Translations under genes and position numbers: made by a program | Source of the DNA: Bog-473 sp963804055 | GTDB lineage: Bacteria > Actinomycetota > Acidimicrobiia > Acidimicrobiales > RAAP-2 | Direction: 5' to 3' | Assembly (NCBI GenBank): GCA_963804055.1 | Contig: CAWDOU010000001.1 | Span: forward strand, 124,001 to 188,000 | DNA: 64,000 nucleotides | The notes under the pieces: generated by a model | What the model was told of the DNA's origin: nothing | The model's database searches: none | Seen by the model: only the letters and a program-made list of their open reading frames with translations | Part shown: positions 42,898-51,918 of the stretch, one piece after another | How positions within the stretch are numbered: the first letter of the stretch is position 1 | Layout of the letters: each line of letters opens with the position of its first letter

Positions 42898-44097
42898 ATG
42901 CCGAGAGTTTGCGATTTCCCCGTCTTCGACGCCGACAACCACTTCTACGAGACCAGGGAGTCCTTCACCAGGCACCTCCCCGATCGCTACAAGGGCGCCA
43001 TCGACTACGTCGAGCTGCGCGGTCGGACGAAGATCATGATCCGCGGGACCGTCAGCGAGTACATCCCCAACCCGACCTTCGAGGTCGTGGCGCGGCCGGG
43101 GGCCCAGGAGGAGTACTTCCGCAACGGCAACCCCGAGGGCAAGTCGTACCGGGAGGTGATCGGCGAGCCCATGCGGAGCATCCCGGCCTTCCAGCACCCC
43201 GGCCCGCGCCTCGAGGTGATGAACGAGCTCGGCGTCGACCGGTCGCTCATGTTCCCCACGCTGGCCAGCCTGTTGGAAGAGCGCATGCGCGACGACCCGG
43301 AGCTGACGCATGCGGCGATCCACTCGCTGAACGAGTGGATGTACGAGGAGTGGCAGTTCAACTACGAGGACCGGATCTTCGCCACACCGGTCATCACGCT
43401 CCCTATCGTCGAGAAGGCGATCGAGGAGCTCGAGTGGTGCGTGGAGCGGGGAGCCAAGACCGTGCTCATCCGCCCGGCACCTGTCCCGGGGTTCCGGGGG
43501 TCGCGCTCGTTCGGCTACCCGGAGTTCGACCCGTTCTGGCAGGCCGTGGTCGACGCCGACATCCTCGTGTCGATGCACTCCTCGGACAGCGGGTACGCGC
43601 GCTACACCAGCGATTGGACCGGCCCGAGCGAGATGCTGCCCTTCCGGCTCGACGCCTTCACCTACATGACCGGCCAGCACCGGCCCATCCAGGACACCAT
43701 GTCGGCCTTCGTCTCCCACGGCGTGTTCGCACGCTTCCCCGACCTCCGCGTCGCGTCCATCGAGGCGGGCGGGGAGTGGATCAGGAGCTTCGTCAACCAC
43801 ATCGGCGACACCTACAAGAAGATGCCGAACGCCTTCGACGGCGACCCGGTCGCGCAGTTCAAGCACAACGTCTACGTCAGCCCGTTCCACGAGGACGACC
43901 TGGGGGAGATCATCGACGTCATCGGTGCCGACCACGTGCTGTTCGGCTCCGACTGGCCGCACCCCGAGGGCCTGGCCGAGCCGTGCAGCTATGTCGACCA
44001 CCTGCCGAAGGGGCTGCCCGACGAGGACGTGCGCAACATCATGGGCGGGAACCTGGCCCGGATCATGCGCGTCGAGCAGGCCGCTCTCGCCGTCTGA
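42898..44097 (+). CDS. Amidohydrolase_2-type metal-dependent hydrolase/decarboxylase
   Basis: A 399-residue TIM-barrel protein. It opens FPVFDADNHFYETRESF, has VDRSLMFPT, DILVSMHSSDSGYARY, LRVASIEAGGEWIRSF and VLFGSDWPHPEGLAEP near the end, the standard amidohydrolase_2 blocks with the late metal-site Asp (GSDWPH). The first ligand pair is D-N-H (DADNH) in place of a strict HxH. It is translated from what looks like a leaderless mRNA (see 42862). It precedes the enoyl-CoA hydratase at 44203. Hydrolase or decarboxylase activity cannot be told apart from sequence. Confidence 0.88.
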   Translation: MPRVCDFPVFDADNHFYETRESFTRHLPDRYKGAIDYVELRGRTKIMIRGTVSEYIPNPTFEVVARPGAQEEYFRNGNPEGKSYREVIGEPMRSIPAFQHPGPRLEVMNELGVDRSLMFPTLASLLEERMRDDPELTHAAIHSLNEWMYEEWQFNYEDRIFATPVITLPIVEKAIEELEWCVERGAKTVLIRPAPVPGFRGSRSFGYPEFDPFWQAVVDADILVSMHSSDSGYARYTSDWTGPSEMLPFRLDAFTYMTGQHRPIQDTMSAFVSHGVFARFPDLRVASIEAGGEWIRSFVNHIGDTYKKMPNAFDGDPVAQFKHNVYVSPFHEDDLGEIIDVIGADHVLFGSDWPHPEGLAEPCSYVDHLPKGLPDEDVRNIMGGNLARIMRVEQAALAV

Positions 44098-44155
44098 TCC
44101 GGACGGGCCCGCTGCGGGCGCCGGGAGTGTCTTCCACGAGGTGCGCCGGGCTGTT

Positions 44156-44170
44156 TCTAACAGTAGGGTC
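44156..44170 (+). promoter_or_regulatory. TCTAACA-N5-GTC motif, copy 1
   Basis: TCTAACA at 44156-44162 followed after five bases by GTC at 44168-44170, 32 bases before the enoyl-CoA hydratase start. It overlaps a TAGGGT -10-like element (44164-44169). Copies 2 and 3 are at 46626 and 53861. Confidence 0.5.
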
Positions 44171-44202
44171 ACCGCCAGAACCGCTCGTCAAGGAGTGCCC
44201 TT

Positions 44203-45111
44203 ATGGCTGATTACAAGTTCGTGACGTACGAGAAGCTCGACTCGGGCAAGGTGGCGCGCATCATGCTGAACCGCCCCGAGGCGCGCAACGCCCAGAACCG
44301 GGGGCTCCTGGTCGACCTCAACGACGCCTTCCTCGCGGCCGAGGCGGACGACGAGGTCCGCGTGGTCATCCTGGGCGGCATGGGCCCGATGTTCTCCTCA
44401 GGTCACGACATGGGCTCCAAGGTCTCCATGGAAGAGGGCATGCCGGGGCCGAACCAGCACTACACCCGGAAGATCAATGGCGCCACGCGCAAGGGTGCAG
44501 AGAGCCTCATGCTCCAGGAGTGGCACTACTACTTCGAGAACACGCGCCGTTGGCGCAATCTGCGCAAGATCACCATCGGCCAGGCGCACGGCGACGTGTA
44601 CGCCGCCGGACTGATGCTCCTCTGGGCCTGCGACCTCATCGTCTGCGCCGAGGGCACCCGCTTCGCCGACGTCGTGGGAACCCGGCTGGGCATGTGCGGG
44701 ACCGAGTACTTCGCCCACCCGTGGGAGTTCGGCCCGCGCAAGGCCAAGGAACTGCTCCTGACCGGCGACTCCATCGACGCCGAGGAGGCGTACGGCCTGG
44801 GCATGGTCAGCAAGATCTTCCCGGCCGACGACCTCACCGAGAGGACACTGGAGTTCGCTGAGCGCATTGCGGTGCTGCCTTCCGTGACGTCGCTGCTCGT
44901 CAAGGAGGCAGTGAACCAGAGCGTGGACAACATGGGCTTCTACAACGCGCTCAACGCCTGCTTCACCCTGCACGAGCTCAACCACTCGCACTGGGCCCAG
45001 GTCAATGACGACGGATACCCAGTGGCCAAGGAGGACAGCGGGCTGCCGAACTGGAAGGACGCGCCGCCGATCGTGCCGTCCGTCAAGGACAAGGTGCGCG
45101 CCGACTCCTGA
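44203..45111 (+). CDS. Enoyl-CoA hydratase/isomerase (crotonase family)
   Basis: A 302-residue crotonase, longer than the usual 260 or so. The extra length is mainly an insert after the first oxyanion loop (GGMGPMFSSGHDMGSKVS, then about 40 residues to LMLQEWHYYFENTRRWRN) and a C-terminal tail. The second oxyanion region is ITIGQAHGDVYAAGLMLLWACDLIV. AAGGAG precedes the ATG. It carries the first TCTAACA-N5-GTC site in its promoter and is followed 72 bases later by the double TetR gene, which probably controls it. Substrate unknown. Confidence 0.9.
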   Translation: MADYKFVTYEKLDSGKVARIMLNRPEARNAQNRGLLVDLNDAFLAAEADDEVRVVILGGMGPMFSSGHDMGSKVSMEEGMPGPNQHYTRKINGATRKGAESLMLQEWHYYFENTRRWRNLRKITIGQAHGDVYAAGLMLLWACDLIVCAEGTRFADVVGTRLGMCGTEYFAHPWEFGPRKAKELLLTGDSIDAEEAYGLGMVSKIFPADDLTERTLEFAERIAVLPSVTSLLVKEAVNQSVDNMGFYNALNACFTLHELNHSHWAQVNDDGYPVAKEDSGLPNWKDAPPIVPSVKDKVRADS

Positions 45112-45183
45112 CCGATGTGCGGTGCGGACCCCCTCTGGCCAGGGTCGCCGGCCGCCGCAGCCAGAGCGAGCGAGGGTCATGAC

Positions 45184-46554
45184 GTGACCGCACAGGACGC
45201 CGCTTCACCGGTGACAGGGCGCGAGGACGGTGAGCCCGTCACGCGACGGGCACCCTTCTCGGACAACCCGCGGGTGGGTGTGCGGGGCCAGCGCACCAGG
45301 CAACGCATTCTCGATGCCGCGCTGCAGGTCTTCGGCGACGAGGGTTTCCATCGGTGCAGCATCGCCCGCATCAGTGAGAAGGCCGACTGCTCGAGGGTCT
45401 CCTTCTATCAGTACTTCTCCGGAAAAGAAGACGTCTTCGGCAGCCTGGCCGGGCAGGTGGCCCGCCAGATCAGCGCGTCCACGGAGGCCATCGATCCACT
45501 GACGCCCGATGCGCAGGGATGGGACGCGCTCCGCGCCTGGGTGGGCCGCTACGGCGACATCCATGCGCGCTACGGCCCGATCTTCCAGGCACTCCCCGCC
45601 GCTTTCGAAAAGGACAGCGGGCTGCACGTGGGAGCGGCGCGCCTGCGCGATCAGACCGTGGCCCGCATCCGCTCGAGGCTCTCGGCCGGCGATCTGCCTC
45701 CCCGCCGGCTCGACCCGCTGCTCGGACTGTCCATCGCCTGCCTGGCCAGGACGCTCGACGACGCCGCCAGCCTGCGGTCCGTCGCCCCGACGGACTATTC
45801 GAGAGAGCGGGTCGAGGCCGCCCTCACCGACGTGCTGCACCGTTCGCTCTTCGGGCGGAGCGACGTGAACGTGCGTCCCAGCTCCTTTGCGCATCCGCGC
45901 CGGGTGGAGTTCGGGCCCGTGATCCGCGACATGTTGGCGAAGGACGAGGACATTCAAGCCGGCACAGACCGCCGCGCCGCCCTGCGGGCATTGGTGGAGA
46001 ACGGGCGGGACGTGTTCGTCCAGCGGGGCTATCACGCCACACGGGTCGACGACCTGGCCGCGGCGGCCGGCGTCTCCCACGGCGTCTTCTACCGGTACTT
46101 CGAGAACAAGGATCAACTGGCCATCGTCCTGACGATCCGGGCGATGCGGGTGGCCGCCGGCGCCTTCGTCGAAATCCCGGACCTGACGACGTCCAGCGGT
46201 ACGGAGCTCCGGCGGTGGCTCCGTCGTTACAACTCGGCGCAATCCGGCGAGGCGGCCATGATCCGCGTCTGGGTCGATGCGGCGCAGGAGGACACCCGTC
46301 TCCGGTCCCTCTCGGCGTCCGCACTGGACTGGGGTCGTCGACGCATGGCACGGGTGCTCGGCGGCCGGGGCTTCGGCGACATCGAGATGGAGGCGCTGGT
46401 GATGGTGGCGTTGCTCGGCGCGTTCGGGTCCCTGCCCCGGGGCGCGACCGCGGTGGACGCGGCCGCCCACGTCGTCGAACGCGGGCTCCTCGGGCGTCCC
46501 GGCGTCAGCGCGGACCGGGGGTCGGCCGGCGACCGTCGGGGAGCGCTTCGTTGA
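45184..46554 (+). CDS. Double-headed TetR regulator with two helix-turn-helix domains
   Basis: A 456-residue protein containing two complete TetR units in one chain. The first helix-turn-helix is at about 36-82 (QRILDAALQVFGDEGFHRCS, ISEKADCSRVSFYQYFSGKED). The second is at about 265-320 (VFVQRGYHATRVDDLAAAAGVSHGVFYRYFENKDQLA). Each is followed by its own helical ligand domain. Usual TetR proteins are about 200 residues and act as dimers, so this may act as a built-in pseudo-dimer or bind two DNA half-sites of different sequence. The asymmetric motif TCTAACA-N5-GTC in flanking promoters would suit that. A GTG start follows GAGGG. Confidence 0.92.
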   Translation: MTAQDAASPVTGREDGEPVTRRAPFSDNPRVGVRGQRTRQRILDAALQVFGDEGFHRCSIARISEKADCSRVSFYQYFSGKEDVFGSLAGQVARQISASTEAIDPLTPDAQGWDALRAWVGRYGDIHARYGPIFQALPAAFEKDSGLHVGAARLRDQTVARIRSRLSAGDLPPRRLDPLLGLSIACLARTLDDAASLRSVAPTDYSRERVEAALTDVLHRSLFGRSDVNVRPSSFAHPRRVEFGPVIRDMLAKDEDIQAGTDRRAALRALVENGRDVFVQRGYHATRVDDLAAAAGVSHGVFYRYFENKDQLAIVLTIRAMRVAAGAFVEIPDLTTSSGTELRRWLRRYNSAQSGEAAMIRVWVDAAQEDTRLRSLSASALDWGRRRMARVLGGRGFGDIEMEALVMVALLGAFGSLPRGATAVDAAAHVVERGLLGRPGVSADRGSAGDRRGALR

Positions 46555-46625
46555 TTCGTCGGACCAGGTCAACGGCTCTTTCATGCATTGTGCAGGCTGG
46601 GTCTCACGTCGTTAGGATCTGAATC

Positions 46626-46640
46626 GACGTCAATGTTAGA
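46626..46640 (-). promoter_or_regulatory. TCTAACA-N5-GTC motif, copy 2
   Basis: On the minus strand TCTAACA (46640-46634) then five bases and GTC (46628-46626). It lies 45 bases before the LivHM start and immediately downstream of a TAGGAT -10-like element (46613-46618). Confidence 0.5.
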
Positions 46641-46684
46641 AACGTCCTGGCGCACGGCCGGCCGGTGAGGAGGGGACTGCAGGA

Positions 46685-48703
46685 ATGCTCCAATTCGTGA
46701 TCGCCGGTCTGGTGACGGGAGGGATCTACGCGATCTGTTCCGCCGGCCTGGTCATCACCTACACCTCCTCGGGCGTCCTGAACTTCGCCTTCGGGGCCAT
46801 CGCCTACTTCATCGCCCGCTTCTACTACTTCCTCAATACGCAGCACACCTGGTCGATCCTGCCGGCCGCGGTCCTCTCCATCGTCGTTGTGTCACCGGCA
46901 CTGGGGGTGTTTCTCTACTACGCGCTCTTCCAGCACCTCCGCCTCGCCTCGCCCATGATCAAGGTGGTGGCGACGATCGGCCTGCTGGTGGCCATCCCCG
47001 CCGCAGCCGTGCTGATCTTCAGCAACCAGGCCATCAATACGGCCCCCGGACTGGCTCCGCAACCGGTCGCCGTGTACCAGGTCATCGGCGTCGCGGTCAC
47101 GCTCGACCAGGTCATCGTCTACGCATGCGTGCTGGCGACGGTGATCTTCGGCGCGCTGATCCTGCGCTACACCGACGTCGGGCTCAAGGTCCGGGCCATG
47201 GTCGACTCCCCGGCCATGACCGACCTTTCGGGTACCAACCCGAATTTCATTTCCGTCGGCGTCTGGGCCGTCAGCACCCTCTTCGCCGGGCTGGCCGGTG
47301 TGCTGGCCGCTCCCATCATCGGGCTCGACCCCGACAAGTTCACGGTCCTCCTCGCCGCTTCGTTCGCGGCCGCCGTGGCGGCGCGGCTGCGCAGCCTCAC
47401 CGTCGCCGTCATCGTGGCACTCCTCATGGGCATCGCCACGTCGCTCATTGAGGGCTACCTGCCCCCCTCCAGCTCGTGGACGACCGAGTTCATTGACGCG
47501 GTGCCGTTCATCGTCATCGCCGTCGTCCTGGTCTATGAGCTCCTGCGTCGGGGCCGGGTGGGGGAGACGGACGCGTGGGGTGGTGCACTGGACCGCGCCA
47601 TCACCCCGCAGGGCGAGAGCCGCCTGGCCGGTTCCACCAGCAGCGTGGTCGAGTCCGCTTCGCTCGGGTTCTTCGGCCGCTACGCCGGGCCGGTGCTGCT
47701 CATCGCGGCCGTCGGCGTCGTGCCCCTGATCGTGCAGGGGTACTGGGTCGGGGTCATGGGGGCCGGCTTCGCCTACGCCGTCATCCTCCTCTCTTGGACG
47801 ATCGTGACGGGCGAGGGCGGCATGCTCTGGCTCTGCCAGATCACCTTCGCCGGCGTCGGTGCGTTGACCACCTGGGAACTGGCCGCCAACCACGGCTGGC
47901 CGGTCCTTCTGGCGGTCCTCGCCGGTGGTGTCATCGCCATGCTCATGGGCATCGTCGTCGGCCTCCTGAGCATCCGCCTCGGCGATCTCTACGTCGCCCT
48001 GGTCACGCTCACCTTCGGCCTCCTGATGGAGAACCTCGTCTTCACGTTGCCCGCCTTCGTGAACCAGGGCCTCGGGATCACCGTGAACCCGCCGGGCTTC
48101 GCCAGCTCCCAGCGCGCCTTTGCGTATCTGTGCCTGGCCACCTTCGTGATCATTGCGCTCTTCATCGTCAACTTCCGCCGGTCGACCACGGGCCTGGCCC
48201 TCAACGCGGCGCGCTGGAGCGAGGCCGGCGCGAAGACGTCGGGCATCAGCGTGGTCCAGCAGAAGGTCATTGCCGGTGCGCTCGCCGCACTGATCGCGGC
48301 GATCGGCGGGGGGCTCTTCGCGATGTCCCAGTCGGCCATTCAGCCCAACACCGAGTTCGCCACCTTCGAGGGCATCGTGTGGCTGGCCGTGCTGGTGACG
48401 TGGGGCGTCCGCTCCAACGCAGCGGCGCTCCTCGGCGGGGTCTCGTTGGCGCTCCTGCCGGCCATCACCCAGAACTACCTCCCGAACTGGACGTCGAATG
48501 TCACGCCGGTGCTCTTCGGGCTCGGCGCGGTGTCGGCGGCCAAGTATCCCGACGGCGTGCTGGCCGAGCAGAGCCGGAGGCTCCGGACCCTGGTACTCCG
48601 CGTGCGCCCCGGGTCGGGCGGCACGGACATGCCTGACCTCACCCTGGCAGGCGCGGAGGTGGGCCAGGTGCCGACGGCCCGCGTGGCGGAGAACATCTCG
48701 TGA
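46685..48703 (+). CDS. LivH-LivM fusion permease of a branched-chain-type ABC importer
   Basis: A 672-residue protein holding both permease units. LivH covers about 1-290 (SAGLVITYTSSGVLNFAFGAIAYF, TDVGLKVRAMVDSPAMTDLSG). LivM covers about 320-650 (WTIVTGEGGMLWLCQITFAGVGA, FRRSTTGLALNAARWSEAGAKTSG). About 18 membrane segments are expected. It overlaps the LivG gene by one base (TGATG). No binding-protein gene accompanies this cluster, so a binding protein from elsewhere, possibly that at 15283, must serve it. The promoter carries a TCTAACA-N5-GTC site. Confidence 0.94.
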   Translation: MLQFVIAGLVTGGIYAICSAGLVITYTSSGVLNFAFGAIAYFIARFYYFLNTQHTWSILPAAVLSIVVVSPALGVFLYYALFQHLRLASPMIKVVATIGLLVAIPAAAVLIFSNQAINTAPGLAPQPVAVYQVIGVAVTLDQVIVYACVLATVIFGALILRYTDVGLKVRAMVDSPAMTDLSGTNPNFISVGVWAVSTLFAGLAGVLAAPIIGLDPDKFTVLLAASFAAAVAARLRSLTVAVIVALLMGIATSLIEGYLPPSSSWTTEFIDAVPFIVIAVVLVYELLRRGRVGETDAWGGALDRAITPQGESRLAGSTSSVVESASLGFFGRYAGPVLLIAAVGVVPLIVQGYWVGVMGAGFAYAVILLSWTIVTGEGGMLWLCQITFAGVGALTTWELAANHGWPVLLAVLAGGVIAMLMGIVVGLLSIRLGDLYVALVTLTFGLLMENLVFTLPAFVNQGLGITVNPPGFASSQRAFAYLCLATFVIIALFIVNFRRSTTGLALNAARWSEAGAKTSGISVVQQKVIAGALAALIAAIGGGLFAMSQSAIQPNTEFATFEGIVWLAVLVTWGVRSNAAALLGGVSLALLPAITQNYLPNWTSNVTPVLFGLGAVSAAKYPDGVLAEQSRRLRTLVLRVRPGSGGTDMPDLTLAGAEVGQVPTARVAENIS

Positions 48704-49569
48704 TGCCGGCCGCGACCGAGGTCGACCGGGCGGTGGACGTCCAGAGCGCCGCCCTGGCGGCCAGCGGGATCACGGTGCGCTTCGGCGGCCTCACTGCGCT
48801 CTCCGACGTCAGCATCGACGTCTCACCGGGGAAGATCGCCGGCCTCGTCGGACCGAACGGCGCCGGCAAGTCCACGCTGCTCGCCGTGCTGTCCGGCCTG
48901 CTCCGCCCCAACAGCGGGCGCGTGCACCTGCACGGTGACGATGTCACCAACGCGTCGTGCCGATCCCGCTCGAGGAGAGGGCTCGCCCGGACCTTCCAGC
49001 AGCCGGAGCTGTTCATGGGGCTCACGGTGCGCGAGCACCTCATGCTGGCCCACCGGGCCCGGGTCGCGCCGCAGCGGCTCTGGCGCGACATGCTCGATCC
49101 GCGCTCGCTCCTCCCACCAGGCAGGGACGAGACGGAGCGGGTCGACGAGCTGCTCGAGCTGCTGCGCCTCACCAGGGTGGAGAAGGCACCCGTGGCGGCC
49201 CTGCCCCTCGGCGTCTCGCGCCTGGTCGAGGTCGGGAGGGCTCTGGCCAGCGAGCCGAGCGTCCTCCTCCTGGACGAGCCCCTCTCGGGTCTCGACATCA
49301 AGGCGTCGGAGAACCTCCTGGCGGTCTTCCGCCAGATCGTCGACCAACCGGGCCATCAGCTGTCGCTCATCATGGTGGAGCACGACGTGGCCGCGGTCCT
49401 GTCGCTGTCCGATGTGGTGTTCGTGCTCGACTTCGGCGAGCGCATCGCCGCCGGCACACCGGAGGTGATCCGCAACGACCCCGCGGTGCGGGCCGCCTAT
49501 CTCGGCGACTCCGATCCGGAGGCGGGTCTCCCGGCCGAGCCGGCGCCCGGCAGGGGAGGCCCGGCATGA
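48703..49569 (+). CDS. LivG-type ABC ATPase
   Basis: A 288-residue ATP-binding subunit. It has GPNGAGKS in its Walker A, GLARTFQQPELFMGLTV (the LivG Q-loop region), a degenerate signature PLGVSRLVEVGRAL in place of LSGGQ, Walker B VLLLDEPLSG and MVEHDV. The non-canonical signature is shared in spirit with the LSTGT of the LivHMG fusion. It energises the LivHM permease together with LivF, which overlaps it by 4 bases (ATGA). Confidence 0.94.
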   Translation: MPAATEVDRAVDVQSAALAASGITVRFGGLTALSDVSIDVSPGKIAGLVGPNGAGKSTLLAVLSGLLRPNSGRVHLHGDDVTNASCRSRSRRGLARTFQQPELFMGLTVREHLMLAHRARVAPQRLWRDMLDPRSLLPPGRDETERVDELLELLRLTRVEKAPVAALPLGVSRLVEVGRALASEPSVLLLDEPLSGLDIKASENLLAVFRQIVDQPGHQLSLIMVEHDVAAVLSLSDVVFVLDFGERIAAGTPEVIRNDPAVRAAYLGDSDPEAGLPAEPAPGRGGPA

Positions 49570-50315
49570 CCGAACCACTTCTGCGCGTCGACGACCTCGA
49601 TGTGCGCTACGGATCGTCGCGGGCGCTGTTCGGCGTGTCGGTCAGCGTGGAGCCGGGGACCGTCCTGGCCGTTCTCGGCGCCAACGGCGCGGGCAAGAGC
49701 ACGCTCGCCCGCGCCGTCTCGGGTCTGGTCCCCTCCACCAGCGGCAGCGTGTTCTTCGACGGGCAGGAGATCACGGGCAAGCCGGCGCACCGCATCCGCA
49801 AGCTCGGCCTGACCTACATCCCGGAGGGCCGCGGCATCTTCCCAGGGCTCTCCGTCGTCGACAACCTCCGCATGGCGGTGGCCCAGGAGAAGCGGCAGGA
49901 CCGCGCCGCCGCCATCGACCGCGCCATCGACCGCTTCCCGGTGCTGGGTCAGCGCAGGGCGCAGCGGGCCGGCAGCCTGTCGGGCGGGGAGCAGCAGATG
50001 CTCGCCCTGGCCCGCGCGCTGGCCGTCTCGCCCAAGCTCGTGATCGCCGACGAGATGTCGCTCGGCCTGGCCCCCATTGTGACCGAGTCGGTCTTCCAGG
50101 GACTGGAGGAGGCGCGGCGCTCGGGCATCACCATCGTGCTCACGGAGCAGTTCGTGCACCGGGCGCTCGCCATGGCGGACGCCTGCGTGATCCTGTCGAG
50201 AGGGCAGGTGGGTTGGTACGGACCGGCCTCGGAGGCGGGGCAGGAGGTCATCGACCGCTACCTGGGCGATGCCGAGCCTGCGGCCCCCGCGGCGACGGGT
50301 GGTTCGACGCCTTAG
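49566..50315 (+). CDS. LivF-type ABC ATPase
   Basis: A 249-residue ATP-binding subunit. Walker A is GANGAGKST, the Q-loop region YIPEGRGIFPGLSVVDNL, signature LSGGEQQM and Walker B VIADEMSLGLAP with LTEQFV, all typical of LivF. It completes the second importer. Its stop overlaps the stop of the converging enoyl-CoA hydratase gene by 4 bases, leaving no room for a separate terminator. Confidence 0.95.
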   Translation: MTEPLLRVDDLDVRYGSSRALFGVSVSVEPGTVLAVLGANGAGKSTLARAVSGLVPSTSGSVFFDGQEITGKPAHRIRKLGLTYIPEGRGIFPGLSVVDNLRMAVAQEKRQDRAAAIDRAIDRFPVLGQRRAQRAGSLSGGEQQMLALARALAVSPKLVIADEMSLGLAPIVTESVFQGLEEARRSGITIVLTEQFVHRALAMADACVILSRGQVGWYGPASEAGQEVIDRYLGDAEPAAPAATGGSTP

Positions 50316-51151
50316 CGGAGTCTCCACTCGGGACGGGCGCGCGTCCCCTGGAAGGTCTCCTGGCCCGCCACGATGTTCTCGTAGAGCGTCCCGAGGGCGA
50401 CGTACGTCGAGACCTGCGACAGGGCCTCGCGCCGGGTGACCTCGTGGGTCATCCAGATCGCCCGCAGCGTGCCCTGAATGGCCATGACCGGCGCCGACGC
50501 GATGGCGCCCGCCACCCAGCGGGCGCGCTCGAGGAGCTCCGACTGCGGCACGACCTCCGAGACGAGGCCCATCTGGTGGGCCCGCTCCGCCGACATCCGC
50601 TCCCAGGCGCCGAGGAGCATGATCCGGAGCACCTCGCCGAGCGGCAGCTTCTGCAACAGGTGCACCGACTCGAAGCCCGCCACCATGCCGTAGGTCACGT
50701 GAGGGTCGAAGAAGGTCGCGTGCTCGGCGGCGATGATGATGTCGGACTCGCCGAGGAGATAGAGCGCGCCACCGCAGGCCATGCCGTTGACGGCGGCGAC
50801 GACCGGCTTCCACAGATCGTTCATCTTCGGGTTGATGTTCACGCCCGGGTCGTTGTACTGGAACGGCGTCGACTGGGGCCCGAGCTGGCTCTTCATTTTG
50901 TCCCGGTTGGCCTCGTTGGACAGGTAGTCCTCGGCGATGGACTCCTCCCAGTCGACGCCCGTGCAGAACGCCTGGTCACCGGCTCCTGTCAGGATGATCG
51001 CCCGGACGTCCTCGTTGGTGCGAAGACTGCGCCAGACCGTCTTGAGCTCGGCTTGCATGCGCGCGTCGAACGCGTTGAGCACCTCTGGACGATTCAAGGT
51101 GATGGTGGCGACACCATCGTCCTCGTCGTACAGCAGCGTCTCGAACTCCAT
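50312..51151 (-). CDS. Enoyl-CoA hydratase/isomerase (crotonase family)
   Basis: A 279-residue crotonase. Visible are ATITLNRPEVLNAFDARM, ILTGAGDQAFCTGVDWEES (first oxyanion loop) and VVAAVNGMACGGALYLLGESDIIIAA (second), followed by GAWERMSAERAHQMGLVSEVV. An insert of about 25 residues (EDYLSNEANRDKM...) after the first loop is larger than usual. AAGGGGG precedes the start. It is last in a minus-strand operon with SDR, DUF427-thioesterase and DUF427 genes, 89 bases after the latter. Confidence 0.92.
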   Translation of the reverse strand: MEFETLLYDEDDGVATITLNRPEVLNAFDARMQAELKTVWRSLRTNEDVRAIILTGAGDQAFCTGVDWEESIAEDYLSNEANRDKMKSQLGPQSTPFQYNDPGVNINPKMNDLWKPVVAAVNGMACGGALYLLGESDIIIAAEHATFFDPHVTYGMVAGFESVHLLQKLPLGEVLRIMLLGAWERMSAERAHQMGLVSEVVPQSELLERARWVAGAIASAPVMAIQGTLRAIWMTHEVTRREALSQVSTYVALGTLYENIVAGQETFQGTRARPEWRLR

Positions 51152-51240
51152 GCAAAGCCCCCTTCTGCCCTGTGCACCCAGAGCACCTGGGCCAGCTCGC
51201 GGCACCACACTAGCGACGGCGCCCGTCCCCTCAGGCGGGG

Positions 51241-51918
51241 TCAGTCGGCCGGTGGGAGGTCGTGGACGACGGACACCCGCTGGTCGTCGAAGCTCACCAG
51301 GTGCTGCAGGGGCGAAGCCTCCGGCAGGGCGTCCTCGTAGCTCCACGCGACGTCGGGGAGGACGACTCCGTCGACGACGGCGTTCCAGTAGGTCGCCGTG
51401 CCCTTGTACGGGCAGTACGTCTGCAACTGACTCCGCGTCAGTTCCACGCGCACGAACCGCGGGTCCACGTAGAGCCGCGGCTCGAGGGCCGTCTCGTAGA
51501 CCACCATGGTCTCGGTCGTGTCGACCAGGGTGGTGCGGGCGGCCTCGACCCGCAATGCCCGGTGCGAGCGCAGGCAGTCGACACGGTGGTACGGGTTCCG
51601 CGGGTGCCCGAGCAGCTGCTCGTCCTCCTCGTACCACGCATCGACGGCGTGCCAGGGCACGGTCACATAGCCGGGAGCATCCGTGGCGACGTCCACGGCG
51701 ATGCCGTCGACGTCGCCTGCCCGAAAGGCGAGCGTGGGCGGTTCCCCCGGCCGGTGCAGCAGCAGGGCCTGTTCGGTGTCGATCACCGCGCGGCCGTCCT
51801 TGATCGCCCTCACTCTGCGCCGGAAAGGCTCGATGTACGACACGTTCTCCGGCATGGAGGCGGTGAACCGCCCGGCCGGCGTGGCGCTGAGCGGTCCCCG
51901 ACCCGTCGTGAGGCTCAC
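51241..51918 (-). CDS. DUF427-domain protein, two repeats
   Basis: A 225-residue protein with two DUF427 units, the second clearer (YVDPRFVRVELTRSQLQTYCPYKGTATYWNAVV with the YCPYKG motif). DUF427 proteins are small beta-rich proteins of unknown reaction, common beside thioesterase and CoA genes in actinobacteria. A GTG start overlaps the thioesterase stop by 4 bases. The same domain is fused to the neighbouring thioesterase, which supports a joint role. Confidence 0.88.
   Translation of the reverse strand: MSLTTGRGPLSATPAGRFTASMPENVSYIEPFRRRVRAIKDGRAVIDTEQALLLHRPGEPPTLAFRAGDVDGIAVDVATDAPGYVTVPWHAVDAWYEEDEQLLGHPRNPYHRVDCLRSHRALRVEAARTTLVDTTETMVVYETALEPRLYVDPRFVRVELTRSQLQTYCPYKGTATYWNAVVDGVVLPDVAWSYEDALPEASPLQHLVSFDDQRVSVVHDLPPAD

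Noticed and set aside
44111..44125. GCCCGC/GCGGGC inverted repeat after the amidohydrolase as terminator
   Set aside because: The arms are separated by a single base, so no stable hairpin loop can form without opening the stem.
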